A DNA stretch of 64,000 nucleotides from Piscinibacter caeni (GCA_003265685.1 QJOU01000001.1:62001-126000); one strand, 5' to 3'; positions 8,584 through 23,004 are shown, counted from the stretch's first letter. Notes: generated from the sequence alone by a model not told the origin. Numbers and translations: made by a program.

Positions 8584-9855
8584 TCAGGCCGGTTGGCGTT
8601 GCATCGCCGCCAGGCGCTCCGAGGCCGGCGGGTGCGAGTAGTAGAAGCGCACGTACACCGGGTCGGGCGTCAGCGTGGCGGCATTGTCCTCGTGCAGCTT
8701 GAGCAGCGCGGCTGCCAGGTCGGCGCCGCTGGCCTGCTGGCAGGCGTAGGCATCGGCCTCGAACTCGTGCCGGCGCGACAGCTGCGCCAGCAGCGGCGAG
8801 ACGAAGTAGCCGAACACCGGCACGGCGAGCAGGAACAGCAGCAGCGCCAGCGCGTCGTTCGGCGCACCCACCGAGGCCTGCACGCCCAGCCCGGCGTAGA
8901 ACCAGCTCTGCCCGGCCAGCCAGCCGAGCAGCGCGAAGCCGGCCAGGCTGATGCCGAACATCGCCACCATGCGCTTGACCACGTGCTTGTGCTTGAAGTG
9001 GCCCAGCTCGTGCGCCAGCACCGCCTCCACCTCCGGCGGCGAGAGCTTGGACAGCAGCGTGTCGAAGAACACCACCCGCTTGGCCGCGCCGAAGCCGGTG
9101 AAGTAGGCGTTGGCGTGGGCCGAGCGCCGGCTGCCGTCCATCACGAACAGGCCGCGCGCGGTGAAGCCGCAGCGCGCCATCAGCGCCTGCACGCGCGCCT
9201 TGAGCGATTCGTCGGCCAGCGGCTCGAACTTGTTGAACAGCGGCGCGATGACGGTCGGGTACAGCACCAGCATCAGCAGGTTGAAGCCCATCCACACGCC
9301 CCAGGCCCACAGCCACCAGGTGCCGCCGGCCGCGCCCATGATCCACAGGATCAGCGCGGCGATCGGCAGGCCGACCAGGGCGCCGACCAGCAGGCCCTTG
9401 AGCAGGTCGGCGACGTACAGCGCGAGCGTCATGCGGTTGAAGCCGAAGCGCTGCTCGATGCGGAAGGTGCTGTAGAGCTCCAGCGGCAGGTCGATGACAC
9501 CGGCGATCAGCGCAAAGGCGGCCAGCAGCGCCAACTGGTAGGCCATGTCGCCGAAGCGCGGCTGGATCGCCTCGCGCAGCGCGCCGTTCAGTGCGTCCAG
9601 GCCGCCGAGCAGCGTCCAGCCCAGCAGCACCGCGGCGCCGACGGCGGTGGACAGCAGGCCGAAGCGGCCCTTGGCGAGCGTGTAGTCGGCCGCCTTCTGG
9701 TGCGCGGCGATCGACACCGCGCCGGCGAACGGGGCCGGCACCGCGTCGCGGTGCGCCGCCACGTGGCGCATCTGCCGCGTCGCCAGCCAGTACTTGACGG
9801 CCAGCGAGGCAAGCAGCACGGCGGCGAAGACGAGGGTCAGGGTCGAGGCGTGCAT
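8584..9855 (-). CDS. Ste24-like M48 zinc metalloprotease (CAAX prenyl protease 1 family)
   Basis: A 423-residue inner-membrane protease with helices near 8-22, 68-84, 105-125, 150-172 and 180-200. The zinc site HELGH is at 282-286, a conserved [13 protein letters not shown] precedes it, and a downstream HEFEADAYA supplies the third ligand. The fold follows the Ste24/HtpX pattern, so it probably degrades damaged membrane proteins; bacterial CAAX substrates are unlikely. The start at 9855 gives the expected N-terminal helix; the longer open frame upstream is antisense to orn. First gene of the protease-phhB-rsgA set, divergent from orn with 42 bp between. Confidence 0.93.
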   Translation of the reverse strand: MHASTLTLVFAAVLLASLAVKYWLATRQMRHVAAHRDAVPAPFAGAVSIAAHQKAADYTLAKGRFGLLSTAVGAAVLLGWTLLGGLDALNGALREAIQPRFGDMAYQLALLAAFALIAGVIDLPLELYSTFRIEQRFGFNRMTLALYVADLLKGLLVGALVGLPIAALILWIMGAAGGTWWLWAWGVWMGFNLLMLVLYPTVIAPLFNKFEPLADESLKARVQALMARCGFTARGLFVMDGSRRSAHANAYFTGFGAAKRVVFFDTLLSKLSPPEVEAVLAHELGHFKHKHVVKRMVAMFGISLAGFALLGWLAGQSWFYAGLGVQASVGAPNDALALLLFLLAVPVFGYFVSPLLAQLSRRHEFEADAYACQQASGADLAAALLKLHEDNAATLTPDPVYVRFYYSHPPASERLAAMQRQPA

Positions 9856-9897
9856 GGCCGCAAGTGTAGAACTGCGAGAATCGGCCCCCGTTTCGCA

Positions 9898-10473
9898 ATG
9901 ACTATCGAACCGATGAGCGCCACCCCGTTGACCGCCAGCGACCAGAACCTGGTCTGGATCGACCTGGAGATGACCGGCCTGTCCCCCGAACGCGACCGCA
10001 TCATCGAGATCGCGGTCGTCGTCACCGACGCCCAGCTCGGCTCGCGCACCGAGGGCCCGGTGTTCGCGATCCACCAGAGCGACGCCACGCTGGACGGCAT
10101 GGACGCCTGGAACAAGGGCACGCACGGCAGGAGTGGCCTGATCGACCGGGTGAAGTCCTCCACCATCGACGAGGCGGCGGCCGAGACGCAGGTGATCGAG
10201 TTCCTGCAGCGCTACGTGCCGCGTGGCAAGTCGCCGATGTGCGGCAACAGCATCTGCCAGGACCGGCGCTTCCTCGCCAACCACATGCCGACGCTGGAGG
10301 CCTTCTTCCACTACCGCAACCTGGACGTCTCCACGCTCAAGGAGCTGGCGCGGCGCTGGAAGCCGGCCATCCTGGACGGCTTCAAGAAGGCCCAGGCGCA
10401 CACCGCGCTGGCCGACATCCACGAGTCGATCGACGAGCTGGTCTACTACCGCCAGCACCTGCTGGCGGCCTGA
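9898..10473 (+). CDS. orn: oligoribonuclease
   Basis: Orn degrades 2-5-mer RNAs and pGpG, the last step of c-di-GMP breakdown. The DEDDh exonuclease motifs are present: [11 protein letters not shown] (Exo I), a [10 protein letters not shown] segment (Exo II) and [12 protein letters not shown] (Exo III). ATG 9898 gives 191 residues; ATG 9913 (186 residues) is equally possible because neither has a clear ribosome site. Its stop directly abuts the stop of the convergent DUF2087-like gene in a TGATCA hexamer. Essential in many proteobacteria. Confidence 0.96.
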   Translation: MTIEPMSATPLTASDQNLVWIDLEMTGLSPERDRIIEIAVVVTDAQLGSRTEGPVFAIHQSDATLDGMDAWNKGTHGRSGLIDRVKSSTIDEAAAETQVIEFLQRYVPRGKSPMCGNSICQDRRFLANHMPTLEAFFHYRNLDVSTLKELARRWKPAILDGFKKAQAHTALADIHESIDELVYYRQHLLAA

Positions 10474-11022
10474 TCAGCCCTGGCGCCCGCGCAGCGCGCG
10501 CATCAGCGCCATCGCCTCGGGCGGGGGGCGGCGCGGCAGCTTGCGGTAGTCGCTGCCGTCGCTCTGGCGCGCAAGCAGCTTCTCGTTGACCAGCTCGCGC
10601 CGCAGCGTGCAGTGGTCGCCGAACAGGTGCCAGGCGTTCAGGATGTCGTTGACCTCGCGCTCGCTGTAGCGGCGCCGCGCGTCGAAGCGCAGCCACAGGC
10701 CCCACAGCATCAGGCGCTGCACGCTGAACTTGATCGGCCAGCGGGTCAGCCGGCCGTGCGCGTCGAACTGGCGCAGCGCCTTGCGCGCCGTCTCGCTCAG
10801 TTCGGATTCGGGTGCCGGCTCGGGCGCGGGCCGCGGCGCGGGCGGGCGCGCCTTCAGGCTCTGGTAGTTGCGGTAGCCGGCCGCGCGGGCCAGCATGTTC
10901 AGCAGCTCGACATGGCCGGGTGGCCGCTGCTCGAGTTCGTGGGTCTGCTTCAGGTCGCGCGCGAGCGATTTCGCGAAGCGCGAGATGTCAGCCGCGTGCA
11001 GCGGGACGTCGGTTCGGGGCAT
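10474..11022 (-). CDS. DUF2087-like domain protein
   Basis: A 182-residue soluble protein. The N-terminal part (about 1-60: ADISRFAKSLARDL, LNMLARAAGYRNYQSLKA) looks like a small helical DNA-binding or regulatory segment. After an Ala/Pro/Glu linker, the C-terminal half (FDAHGRLTRWPIKFSVQRLML...YSEREVNDIL) matches DUF2087, a winged-helix-like domain often fused to regulators. ATG 11022 has GAAGGAAG just upstream. The 171 bp between it and mnmH hold no other gene. Function unknown; transcription regulation is a guess from the domain. Confidence 0.75.
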   Translation of the reverse strand: MPRTDVPLHAADISRFAKSLARDLKQTHELEQRPPGHVELLNMLARAAGYRNYQSLKARPPAPRPAPEPAPESELSETARKALRQFDAHGRLTRWPIKFSVQRLMLWGLWLRFDARRRYSEREVNDILNAWHLFGDHCTLRRELVNEKLLARQSDGSDYRKLPRRPPPEAMALMRALRGRQG

Positions 11023-11193
11023 GAAGGTCTTCCTTCGTGCATGCGCCACACCTCGAGACCGAGGCGCCGGGGGTTGCCGACTTCCGGCCGGGCGCACACG
11101 AGGGTGACCGGGCAGGGGGAAACAAGGGCAGGTTCAGCTCGCACACGGGGTGCGCGGCAACGCCTGGGTGAACTGCCGACCGTGGGCGCGATT

Positions 11194-12249
11194 CTAGAGC
11201 GCCGCCAGCGCCTGCGCCACGCGCTCGAGTGCCGCCTCGCTGCCGTCCCAGGCGAGCACCTGGCGCGGCGCCGTGAAGCCGGCGAAGTGGCGCGCCATCG
11301 ACTGCAGGTAGACCGGGTCGTAGTGCTGCTCCAGCAGCTCGCGCACCACCTGCGGGTGAGCGCCGGCACGCGCCAGCGCCTGCCAGCGGTTCACGGTCTC
11401 GTGGCCGCGCAGCACGCGCAGCACGTCCAGGCGGGCGCAGAAGGCCTCGGTATCGCGCACGAAGAAGTCGTACTCCTGCAGCAGCAGCGCGACACGCGCG
11501 TCCAGCGGCAGCTCCAGGCGCAGGCAGGGCGCGGCGCGCATGCGTTCGACGAGCTTCTCCGGCACGCGCAGGTCGCCCACCTTGCGGCTCTCGCTCTCGA
11601 CGATCACCGGCCGGGCCGGGTCGAAGCGGCGCAGCGCGTCCCAGACGCGCGACTCGAACAGCTTCTGGCCCGGCTGCGGCCGCCCGGGCACGAGCCCGAG
11701 CACCGAGCCGCGGTGCTCGGCCAGCGCCTCGAGGTCGAGCACCTGGGCGCCGAGCGCGGTGGCGCGCTGCAGCAGCAGGCTCTTGCCCGAGCCGGTGACG
11801 CCGCAGACCACGCGCAGGTCGAGCCTGCCCGGCAGCTCGTCCAGCGCGGCGATGACCGCGCGCCGGTATTCGCGGTAGCCGCCTTCGAGCACGTGCACGC
11901 GCCAGCCCACGTTCGAGAGCACCGTCGCCAGCGCGCCGCTGCGCATGCCGCCGCGCCAGCAGTAGACGAGCGGCTGCCAGTCCTTCGGCTTGTCCATCGC
12001 CTCGCGCTCCAGGTGCGCGGCGATGTTGCGCGCCACCAGCACCGCACCGCGCAGGCGCGCGTCGAAGGGCGAGACCTGCTTGTACTCGTAGCCGATCGCG
12101 GCCCGTTCGGCGTCGTGCAGGCTGGGCCAGTTGACGGCGCCGGGCAGGTGGTCTTCGGCGAACTCGCTTTCGGAGCGCGCGTCGAGCACCGTGTGGAAGC
12201 GGCCCAGGTCGGCCAGCGCCTCGCTGGCCTTGATTGACAGCAGCGGCAT
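11194..12249 (-). CDS. mnmH: tRNA 2-selenouridine(34) synthase
   Basis: MnmH (SelU) replaces sulfur of 2-thiouridine at wobble position 34 with selenium, through a geranylated intermediate. The 351-residue protein has an N-terminal rhodanese domain with the catalytic loop YCWRGGMRSG (Cys near residue 97), then a P-loop domain with GVTGSGKSLLL. The ATG at 12249 overlaps the glnD stop (ATGA), so it is coupled to glnD. A selenophosphate synthetase gene would be expected elsewhere in the genome; none is in this window. Confidence 0.94.
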   Translation of the reverse strand: MPLLSIKASEALADLGRFHTVLDARSESEFAEDHLPGAVNWPSLHDAERAAIGYEYKQVSPFDARLRGAVLVARNIAAHLEREAMDKPKDWQPLVYCWRGGMRSGALATVLSNVGWRVHVLEGGYREYRRAVIAALDELPGRLDLRVVCGVTGSGKSLLLQRATALGAQVLDLEALAEHRGSVLGLVPGRPQPGQKLFESRVWDALRRFDPARPVIVESESRKVGDLRVPEKLVERMRAAPCLRLELPLDARVALLLQEYDFFVRDTEAFCARLDVLRVLRGHETVNRWQALARAGAHPQVVRELLEQHYDPVYLQSMARHFAGFTAPRQVLAWDGSEAALERVAQALAAL

Positions 12250-14879
12250 CAGGGAGATATGGCGTCCAGCAGCTCGCTCTCGATGGCGAGCTGCGTGCGG
12301 TTCTGCTGCAGCGCCGAGCCGTCGATCAGGAAGGTGTCCTCGACACGCTCGCCCAGCGTCGTGATCTTGGCCAGCTGCAGGTTGACGTGGTGGCGCGCCA
12401 GCACGCGCGCGATGGCGTAGAGCAGGCCGGAGCGGTCGCTCGTCGAGACGCCCAGCAGCCAGCGCTGCGCCCGCTCGTCGGGTCGCAGCGTGATGCGCGG
12501 CGTGATCGGGAAGCTGCGCACACGCCGCGAAAGGCGGCCGCGGCTGGGCTCGGGCAGTGGCCCGGTGGCCGCCAGCGCCTGGCCGAGCTGGTTCTCGACC
12601 AGCGCGATCAGGTCGCGGTAATGCGCGTTGTCCTGTTCCTCGAGCGCCGGGTTGGTGACCTGGAAGGTGTCCAGCGCGTAACCCGCGCGCGTGGTGTGCA
12701 CCTTGGCGTCGAGGATGTTGAAGCCGGCGCCGTCGAAGTAACCGCAGATGCGCGCGAACAGGTCGGGCCGGTCGGGCGAGTACACCAGCACCTGCAGCCC
12801 CTCGCCGAGCGAGGAGGGCCGCGCGCGCACCACCGGCTCGGTGGTCTGCACGTGGCGGAACAGCGAGCGGGCGTGCCAGGCGATGTCCGGCGCGTCGTGG
12901 CGCGCGAAGTAGCTCAGCTCGAGCGTCTTCCACAGCGGGCCCTCGGTGCCGGGCAGCATCGAGTGCAGGTTCAGCAGGTGCCGCGCCTCCTCCTTGCGCG
13001 CCTCGATCTCGGCGTCGAGGTTGGGCTTGGCGCCGCCCAGCGCCCGCAAGGTCAGGCGGTACAGGTCCTCCAGAAGCTTGCCCTTCCAGGCGTTCCACAC
13101 CTTCGGGCTGGTGCCGCGGATGTCGGCCACGGTCAGCAGGTACAGCGCGGTGAGGTAGCGTTCGCTGCCGACCTTCTTCGCGAACTCCTCGATCACCTCG
13201 GGGTCGGAGAGGTCCTCCTTCTGCGCGATGCGCGACATCGTCAGGTGCGAGCGCACCAGGAACTCGATCAGCACGGCATCCTCGCGCTCGAGCCCGTGGT
13301 CGCGGCAGAAGCGCCGCACCTCCTGCGCGCCGAGCTCGGAGTGGTCGCCGCCGCGGCCCTTGGCCACGTCGTGGAACAGCGCCGCCACGTACAGGATCCA
13401 CGGCTTGTCCCAGGTCAGCGCGAGCTGGGTGCAGAACGGGTACTCGTGTGCATGCTCGGGGATGAAGAAGCGCCGCACGTTGCGCAGCACCATCAGGATG
13501 TGCTGGTCCACCGTGTAGACGTGGAACAGGTCGTGCTGCATCTGCCCGACGATGCGCCGGAACACCCACAGGTAGCGCCCGAGCACCGAGGTCTGGTTCA
13601 TCAGCCGGAAGGCGTGTGTCTGGCCCTCGGGCTCCTGCAGGATCTTCAGGAAGGTGGCGCGGTTCACCGGGTCGCGCCGGAACTCCGCGCCCATCAGCTC
13701 GCGCGCGTTGTAGAGCGCGCGCAGCGTGCGCGCCGACAGGCCCTTGGGCCCGACGGTCGTCTGGTAGGTGAGAAAGGTCTCGAGGATGGCGTGCGGGTCG
13801 CGTTCGTACAGGTCGTCGCTGGCCACCTCCAGCATGCCGGCGCGCTCGAGGAACTTCTCGTTGATCGGGCGCATCGGCTGGTCCTGCGAGCCCTCGACGC
13901 GCTCCTCGATGTTCAGCATCAGGATCTGGTTGAGCTGCGTCACCGCCTTGGCGGCCCAGTAGTAGCGTCGCATCAGCACTTCGGACGCACGCTGGCCCGG
14001 TGTGCTCTGGTAGCCGAAGCTCTCGGCCACCGCGGTCTGCAGGTCGAACACGAGCCGGTCCTCGCGCCGGCCGGCGATCACGTGCAGGCGCGCACGGATC
14101 AGCTTCAGCAGCCCCTCGTTGCGCTGCAGCTGCTTCACCTCGAAGGGCGTGATCAGCCCCTTGGCCGCCAGCTCGCTCCAGTTCTTGCCGAGGCCGGCGG
14201 CGCGTGCCACCCAGATCACCAGCTGCAGGTCGCGCAGGCCGCCCGGGCTCTCCTTGCAGTTGGGCTCGAGCGAGTAGGGCGTGTCCTCGTACTTCTGGTG
14301 GCGCTGGCGCATCTCCAGCGTCTTGGCGCGCAGGAAGGCACGCGGGTCCATCGCCCGCGTGTTGGCGTGGCGGAAGGTGGTGAACACGCGCCGCGAGCCG
14401 CACAGGTAGCGCGACTCGAGCAGCGCGGTCTGCACCGTCACGTCGCGCTGGCCCTCGGCGATGCACTCGTCGACCGTGCGCACGCTCGAGCCGATCTCCA
14501 GACCGATGTCCCAGCAGGCGGTGATGAAGCCCTCGATCGCGGCCTGGCGCGCCGCCGCCTCGTCGGGCCGCAGCACTACCGCGGCGGGCGGCAGCAGCAC
14601 CAGCACGTCGACGTCGGAGTAGGGGAACAGCTCGCCACGCCCGTAGCCGCCCACCGCGAGCAGCGCCGCACCCTCGGGCATGCCGGCGCGCACCCACAGC
14701 GCGGTCAGCGTGGCGTCGACGTGGCGGGCCAGCGCGCGCACCAGGCGCAACGCGGCCGGCGCGGTCGGCCGTGCTGCGCTGAAGTGGGCCAGCAGTTCGG
14801 CCTTGCCCTCGCGGAAGCGCTGGCGCAGCTCGGCGACGCTGGGTGCCGCGGCGGCCGCGGCCGCCGGCTCTGCGCTCAC
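12249..14879 (-). CDS. glnD: bifunctional [protein-PII] uridylyltransferase / uridylyl-removing enzyme
   Basis: GlnD senses glutamine and uridylylates or deuridylylates PII proteins, controlling nitrogen assimilation. The 876-residue protein has all domains in order: nucleotidyltransferase ([19 protein letters not shown]), helical linker, HD phosphohydrolase ([19 protein letters not shown]) and two C-terminal ACT domains. The GTG start at 14879 overlaps the map stop as GTGA; the longer open frame upstream is only a shadow of map. It continues into mnmH with a 1-bp overlap, forming map-glnD-mnmH. Confidence 0.97.
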   Translation of the reverse strand: MSAEPAAAAAAAPSVAELRQRFREGKAELLAHFSAARPTAPAALRLVRALARHVDATLTALWVRAGMPEGAALLAVGGYGRGELFPYSDVDVLVLLPPAAVVLRPDEAAARQAAIEGFITACWDIGLEIGSSVRTVDECIAEGQRDVTVQTALLESRYLCGSRRVFTTFRHANTRAMDPRAFLRAKTLEMRQRHQKYEDTPYSLEPNCKESPGGLRDLQLVIWVARAAGLGKNWSELAAKGLITPFEVKQLQRNEGLLKLIRARLHVIAGRREDRLVFDLQTAVAESFGYQSTPGQRASEVLMRRYYWAAKAVTQLNQILMLNIEERVEGSQDQPMRPINEKFLERAGMLEVASDDLYERDPHAILETFLTYQTTVGPKGLSARTLRALYNARELMGAEFRRDPVNRATFLKILQEPEGQTHAFRLMNQTSVLGRYLWVFRRIVGQMQHDLFHVYTVDQHILMVLRNVRRFFIPEHAHEYPFCTQLALTWDKPWILYVAALFHDVAKGRGGDHSELGAQEVRRFCRDHGLEREDAVLIEFLVRSHLTMSRIAQKEDLSDPEVIEEFAKKVGSERYLTALYLLTVADIRGTSPKVWNAWKGKLLEDLYRLTLRALGGAKPNLDAEIEARKEEARHLLNLHSMLPGTEGPLWKTLELSYFARHDAPDIAWHARSLFRHVQTTEPVVRARPSSLGEGLQVLVYSPDRPDLFARICGYFDGAGFNILDAKVHTTRAGYALDTFQVTNPALEEQDNAHYRDLIALVENQLGQALAATGPLPEPSRGRLSRRVRSFPITPRITLRPDERAQRWLLGVSTSDRSGLLYAIARVLARHHVNLQLAKITTLGERVEDTFLIDGSALQQNRTQLAIESELLDAISP

Positions 14880-15682
14880 ACGCCCACGAACGCCGGCGGC
14901 GGCGGGCTGCCGGCCGACAGCGTCAGCACCTCGTAGCCGGTGTCGGTGACGAGCACGGTGTGCTCCCACTGCGCCGAGAGCGAGCGGTCCTTGGTGACGA
15001 TGGTCCAGCCGTCGCCCATCTCGCGGATCTCGCGCCGGCCGGCGTTGACCATCGGCTCGATCGTGAAGGTCATGCCCGGCACCAGTTCCTCGAGCGTGCC
15101 GGGGCGGCCGTAATGCAGCACCTGCGGCTCCTCGTGGAACTTGCGCCCGATGCCGTGGCCGCAGAACTCGCGCACGATCGAGAAGCCCTGGCTCTCGGCG
15201 AAGGTCTGGATCGAGTGGCCGATGTCGCCCAGGCGCGCGCCGGGCTTGACCTTCACGATGCCCTTCCACATTGCCTCGTAGGTGAGGGCGCACAGGCGCT
15301 TGGCGGCGATCGAGCCTTCGCCGACCACGAACATGCGGCTGGTGTCGCCGTGCCAGCCGTCCTTGATGACGGTGACGTCGATGTTGACGATGTCGCCGTT
15401 CTTCAGCGGCCGGTCGTTCGGGATGCCGTGACAGACCTGGTGGTTGATCGAGGTGCAGATCGACTTCGGGTAGGGCGTGTAACCCGGCGGCGCGTAGTTC
15501 AGCGGGGCGGGCACGGCGCCCTGCACGTTCACGATGTGGTCGTGCGCCAGCTTGTCGAGCTGCTCGGTCGTGACCCCCGGCTTGACATGGGGGGTGAGCA
15601 TGTCCAGCACCTCGGAGGCCAGGCGCCCGGCGACGCGCATGCCTTCGAGGTCGTCGGCGGCGCTCTTGATCGTGATCGTCAT
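14876..15682 (-). CDS. map: methionine aminopeptidase, type I
   Basis: Map removes the initiator Met from nascent proteins. The 268-residue M24 enzyme shows the five metal ligands in usual order: an Asp pair ([20 protein letters not shown] region), the His in [12 protein letters not shown], then two Glu (FTIEPM and [11 protein letters not shown]). It is close to the E. coli enzyme in length. It is the first gene of map-glnD-mnmH and is divergent from purL with 89 bp between. In many genomes map pairs with rpsB; here it pairs with glnD. Confidence 0.97.
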   Translation of the reverse strand: MTITIKSAADDLEGMRVAGRLASEVLDMLTPHVKPGVTTEQLDKLAHDHIVNVQGAVPAPLNYAPPGYTPYPKSICTSINHQVCHGIPNDRPLKNGDIVNIDVTVIKDGWHGDTSRMFVVGEGSIAAKRLCALTYEAMWKGIVKVKPGARLGDIGHSIQTFAESQGFSIVREFCGHGIGRKFHEEPQVLHYGRPGTLEELVPGMTFTIEPMVNAGRREIREMGDGWTIVTKDRSLSAQWEHTVLVTDTGYEVLTLSAGSPPPPAFVGV

Positions 15683-15771
15683 GGGGCGGGATTATCTCAT
15701 CGGCCACGTAGAATCGCGGGTTTCCACCGGGGTTCCCCCACCCCCCGCATTCCTCACCAGAAGGCCCCCGC

Positions 15772-19767
<3,996 letters not shown>

Positions 19768-19777
19768 AGGAGCTTCC

Positions 19778-20218
19778 ATGAGCGACAGCACGAGCACCCG
19801 CCTCTGGCCGGCCGGCACCGACCCGGCCGCCTGGATGCGCTCCTGGAGCCAGGCCTTCGCGCCGCAGAACCTGGTGCAGCCCATCCTGCCGGGCTGGACC
19901 TTCAACATCAACAGCCACAACTCGAGTGCGCCGCAGACCGAGGCCGACGTGCTGCAGCGCCACAGCTACGGGCGCCAGCTCGGCCGCATCGCCGACGCGC
20001 TGGCGGTGCTGGTGGCCGCCGCGCCGGCCAAGGTGCGCGCCGACGAAGCGGTCGACAAGTTCGTCGACATGAAGGACGAGATCGACGCGGTCAAGCGCCA
20101 GTCGGCGCTGGCGCGCGTGGAGCGCCTGCGCGGCGACCTCGACCTGCTGAAGCAGACCGACCGCGCCGAGTTCGACCGCCTGGTCAAGGCCCTGCGCCAG
20201 ATCGTCGACGCGGCCTGA
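19778..20218 (+). CDS. conserved hypothetical protein, helical
   Basis: A 146-residue soluble protein starting MSDSTSTRLWPAGTDPAAWMRSW, with a GAAGGAGC ribosome site and only 10 bp after purL, so it is probably expressed from the purL transcript. The front third is aromatic-rich (WMRSWSQAF, PGWTFNINSHNSS). The rest is amphipathic helix rich in Ala, Arg, Asp and Lys (about residues 55-143), consistent with a coiled coil. It has no signal peptide or membrane segment. The shape recalls phasin-like granule proteins, but no diagnostic motif supports that. Function unknown. Confidence 0.7.
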   Translation: MSDSTSTRLWPAGTDPAAWMRSWSQAFAPQNLVQPILPGWTFNINSHNSSAPQTEADVLQRHSYGRQLGRIADALAVLVAAAPAKVRADEAVDKFVDMKDEIDAVKRQSALARVERLRGDLDLLKQTDRAEFDRLVKALRQIVDAA

Positions 20219-20283
20219 TCCCGCGCAGCGCGCCGGCGCCGCGGGCGCCGTATGCTGCAGGCCTGCACGACGCGGAGGCCCGC

Positions 20284-20526
20284 ATGCACAGCCCCCCTGC
20301 CAGGTACCTGATCGTGATCGACGCCGGCGGTTCGATGGTCGCGCGGCTGTTCGACGCGCAGCGCAGGCCGCTCGGCGAGTTCGACGCCTCGTCCGAGGAG
20401 GTGGCGGTGATGACCAGCGGCCTCGCCCCGCAGCGCAGCGGGCTCGAGGCCGGCTGGGCCCAGGCCCTGGCCGGCCACAACCCGGACGAACGCGCCGCCG
20501 CCGAGGTCTACACGCTCGACGTCTGA
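20284..20526 (+). CDS. small hypothetical protein
   Basis: An 80-residue protein starting MHSPPARYLIVIDAGGSMVARLF and ending AAAEVYTLDV. It looks like a compact alpha/beta protein, with a hydrophobic strand at 8-13, a second strand near VARLFDA, then EEVAVMTSGL. A GCGGAGGCCCGC ribosome site precedes the ATG. Its last 19 bp overlap the 3' end of the convergent molybdopterin oxidoreductase gene. I do not recognise the function. The protein-like composition and ribosome site support a real gene. Confidence 0.6.
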   Translation: MHSPPARYLIVIDAGGSMVARLFDAQRRPLGEFDASSEEVAVMTSGLAPQRSGLEAGWAQALAGHNPDERAAAEVYTLDV

Positions 20527-22748
20527 GCGGCGCGCACGCTCACCGGTGCGCCGCTGAGCACCGCGTTGCCGGACAGCGGGTCGCGCGCGTTCTCGTCCAG
20601 CAGCGCGTTCAGGTTCGCGCCGGGCCGCCGGGCGGCGACCGCCAGCCGGGCCCCGGGCAGGTCGTGGCCCCAGCCGTGCGGCAGGCTGACCACGCCTTCC
20701 ATCATTCCGTCGTCGAGCTGCACCGGCGCGCGCACCGTGCGGCCGGCGCCTTCGATCTCGGCCAGCATGCCGTCGGCCAGGTCGAGCCGCCGTGCATCGC
20801 TCGGGTGCATCAGCAGCGTGCAGCGCTCGGGTCCCTTGGCCAGCAGCGGCAGGTTGTGCATCCAGCTGTTGTTGCTGCGCACCTCGCGCCGGCCCACCAG
20901 CCGCAGGCCTTCGGCCGGTGGCGCCGCCAGATCCCCGGCCGCCTGCGCCAGCGCGGCCAGCAGTGGCGCCGGCGCCAGCTCGACGCGGCCGCTGGGCGTT
21001 CGCAGCAGCTCGGGAATGCGCGGCTGCAGCGGCCCGAGGTCGATGCCCGCGGGCTGCGCCGCCACCTTGTCCAGGTTCAACCCGTCCGGGCGTGCGCCGA
21101 AGGCATCGCCGTAGGGCCCGCTGCGCAGCGCCAGGTCGAGCAGCCGCTCCGGGCCGCGCCGTGGGGCGAGGGCGGCCAGCAGCGCCGGCGTGCGCTCGCC
21201 GGCCAGCTTGTGCACCTCGTCGGCGACCCATTCGTCGTCCAGCGCCAGCACGTCGGCGCCGGCGCCGCGGCCGAGCGCGATCGCCGCCAGGCGCAGCAGG
21301 TTCTGCCATTCGGGCGGCTGATCGGCCGGCGGCTCGAACACCGGCGGGCTCCAGCGCGCGTGGTTGCGGTGGCTGAGCTGCGGGAAGGCGATGTCGTAGT
21401 GGCCATCCTCCAGCGGGCTCAGGCCGGGCAGGATCACGTCGGCATGGCGCGTGGTCTCGTTCAGGTAGATGTCCAGACTCACCATGAACTCGAGCGAGCC
21501 GAGCGCGCGCGCCAGGCGCGGCCCGTTCGGCGCCGACAGCACCGGGTTGCTCGCCACGCTGATCAGCGCGCGCACCTGGCCGGGCCCGGGGGTCTCGATC
21601 TCCTCGGCCAGCACGCCCATCGGCAGCTCGCCGAACACCTCCGGCGCGCCGCTCACGCGGCTGGCGTGGCGCCCGGTGACGATGCCGCGCCCGACGCCCG
21701 GCTTGCCCGCCGTGTTGGCGGCGAAGGCGGCAGCGCGCGGGAACATCGCGCCGCCGGATTCGTCGAGGTGGCCGGTGAGCGCGTTCAGCACGTCCACCAG
21801 CCAGGAGGCGAGCGTGCCATGGCGCTGCGTGCAGGTGCCCAGCCGCCCGTAGACGCAGCCGCGCGGCGCCGCGGCCAGCTCGCGCGCCAGTGCGCGGATC
21901 GTGTCGGCGCCAATGCCGCAGGCCGGCGCCGCCGCCTCGGGCGTGAACGGCGCGACGGCCGTCGGCAGGGCCTCCAGGCCCGCCAGGTGCGGCGCGATGC
22001 GCCCGGGCCGCACCAGGCCCTCGGCGAACAGCGTCTGCAGCATCGCGGCGAGCAGGAACGCATCGCCGCCAGGGCGGATGAAATGATGCGCGTCGGCGAG
22101 CGCCGCGGTCTCGGTGCGGCGCGGGTCGATCACGACGACGCGCCCGCCGCGGGCGCGCAGGGCCTTGAGCTTGCCGCGCACGTCCGGCACGGTCCACAGG
22201 CTGCCGTTGCTGACCGCCGGGTTGGCGCCCAGGATCAGCAGGTAGTCGCTGCGCTCGATGTCGGGCACCGGGATGCTGAGCCAGTGGCCGAACATCAGCC
22301 CGCAGGCGAGCTGCTTGGGCATCTGGTCGAGCGTCGAGGCCGAGTAGATGTTCTTCGTGCCCAGCGCCTTGGCAAGCCGGCCGAAGTAGGGCAGCAGGCT
22401 CATCTTGTGGGCCGAGGGGTTGCCCACCGTGACCGCCACCGCGTCGCGGCCATGGGCCTCGATCACTGGCAGCAGGCGGCGCTCGATCTCGGCGAAGGCC
22501 TCGTCCCAGCCGGTCTCGACGAAGCCGCCGTCGCGCCGCACCAGCGGCCGGCGCAGGCGGTCCGGGTCCTCGTGCAGCTCCTTGAGCGCGACGGCCTTGG
22601 GGCACAGGTAGCCGGCGCTGAACGGGTCGGCCGCGTGACCGCGCACCGCGCTCACGCGGCTACCTTCGATCGTGAGTTCCAGGCCGCAGCAGGCCTCGCA
22701 CAGCGGGCAGATTCGGTAGGCGGTGCGCGGGCTGGTCGGGTGGTCCAT
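20508..22748 (-). CDS. molybdopterin oxidoreductase (formate dehydrogenase/nitrate reductase superfamily)
   Basis: A 746-residue DMSO-reductase-family protein. The N-terminal [4Fe-4S] site is C14-x2-C17-x3-C21-x27-C49, followed by molybdopterin-binding segments (GDAFLLAAML, LISVASNPVLSAPNG) and a C-terminal nucleotide-binding domain (RSNNSWMHNLPLL; LPHGWGHDLPGA). There is no Tat signal, so it is probably cytoplasmic. Aligned by eye with NapA and FdhF, the molybdenum-ligand position falls on D141 (SASTLDQMPKQ) rather than Cys or SeCys. No electron-transfer partner or maturation gene is adjacent. The substrate cannot be assigned. Confidence 0.85.
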   Translation of the reverse strand: MDHPTSPRTAYRICPLCEACCGLELTIEGSRVSAVRGHAADPFSAGYLCPKAVALKELHEDPDRLRRPLVRRDGGFVETGWDEAFAEIERRLLPVIEAHGRDAVAVTVGNPSAHKMSLLPYFGRLAKALGTKNIYSASTLDQMPKQLACGLMFGHWLSIPVPDIERSDYLLILGANPAVSNGSLWTVPDVRGKLKALRARGGRVVVIDPRRTETAALADAHHFIRPGGDAFLLAAMLQTLFAEGLVRPGRIAPHLAGLEALPTAVAPFTPEAAAPACGIGADTIRALARELAAAPRGCVYGRLGTCTQRHGTLASWLVDVLNALTGHLDESGGAMFPRAAAFAANTAGKPGVGRGIVTGRHASRVSGAPEVFGELPMGVLAEEIETPGPGQVRALISVASNPVLSAPNGPRLARALGSLEFMVSLDIYLNETTRHADVILPGLSPLEDGHYDIAFPQLSHRNHARWSPPVFEPPADQPPEWQNLLRLAAIALGRGAGADVLALDDEWVADEVHKLAGERTPALLAALAPRRGPERLLDLALRSGPYGDAFGARPDGLNLDKVAAQPAGIDLGPLQPRIPELLRTPSGRVELAPAPLLAALAQAAGDLAAPPAEGLRLVGRREVRSNNSWMHNLPLLAKGPERCTLLMHPSDARRLDLADGMLAEIEGAGRTVRAPVQLDDGMMEGVVSLPHGWGHDLPGARLAVAARRPGANLNALLDENARDPLSGNAVLSGAPVSVRAAQTSSV

Positions 22749-22816
22749 CGCGGGTCTCCTCGGGGGCGGGGCTGGGCGCTTTATGCCACGGCGCCGCGTG
22801 ACGCGCTGTCGACCGG

Positions 22817-22842
22817 GCGACGCCGCGCCGCGGCGGCGTCGC
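22817..22842. repeat. inverted repeat in the divergent intergenic region
   Basis: GCGACGCCGC (22817-22826) pairs perfectly with GCGGCGTCGC (22833-22842) across a 6-bp GCCGCG loop. It lies about 70 bp upstream of the molybdopterin oxidoreductase start. It could be a transcription-factor site or a hairpin; high GC makes chance likely. Confidence 0.35.
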
Positions 22843-23004
22843 GTCGCCGGGCAGAGGATGCGCAGGATTCGACGCCTGCGTCACGGACTGTGGCGTGCCG
22901 GACATGCCCGCAACCACCAGCGCACGCTTGTCCGCGCCGGCTGTTTGCAGTGCAGCATCGACGGCGCACACTGCCGGATCGGGCGGCGGCACGAGCGGCG
23001 GCCC

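Noticed and set aside
12234-14936. A 900-codon open frame on the plus strand
   Set aside because: It is antisense to glnD, has a composition typical of GC-rich shadow frames (Ala/Arg/Gly/Leu/Val/Gln repeats) and no family motif; glnD domains are complete on the minus strand.
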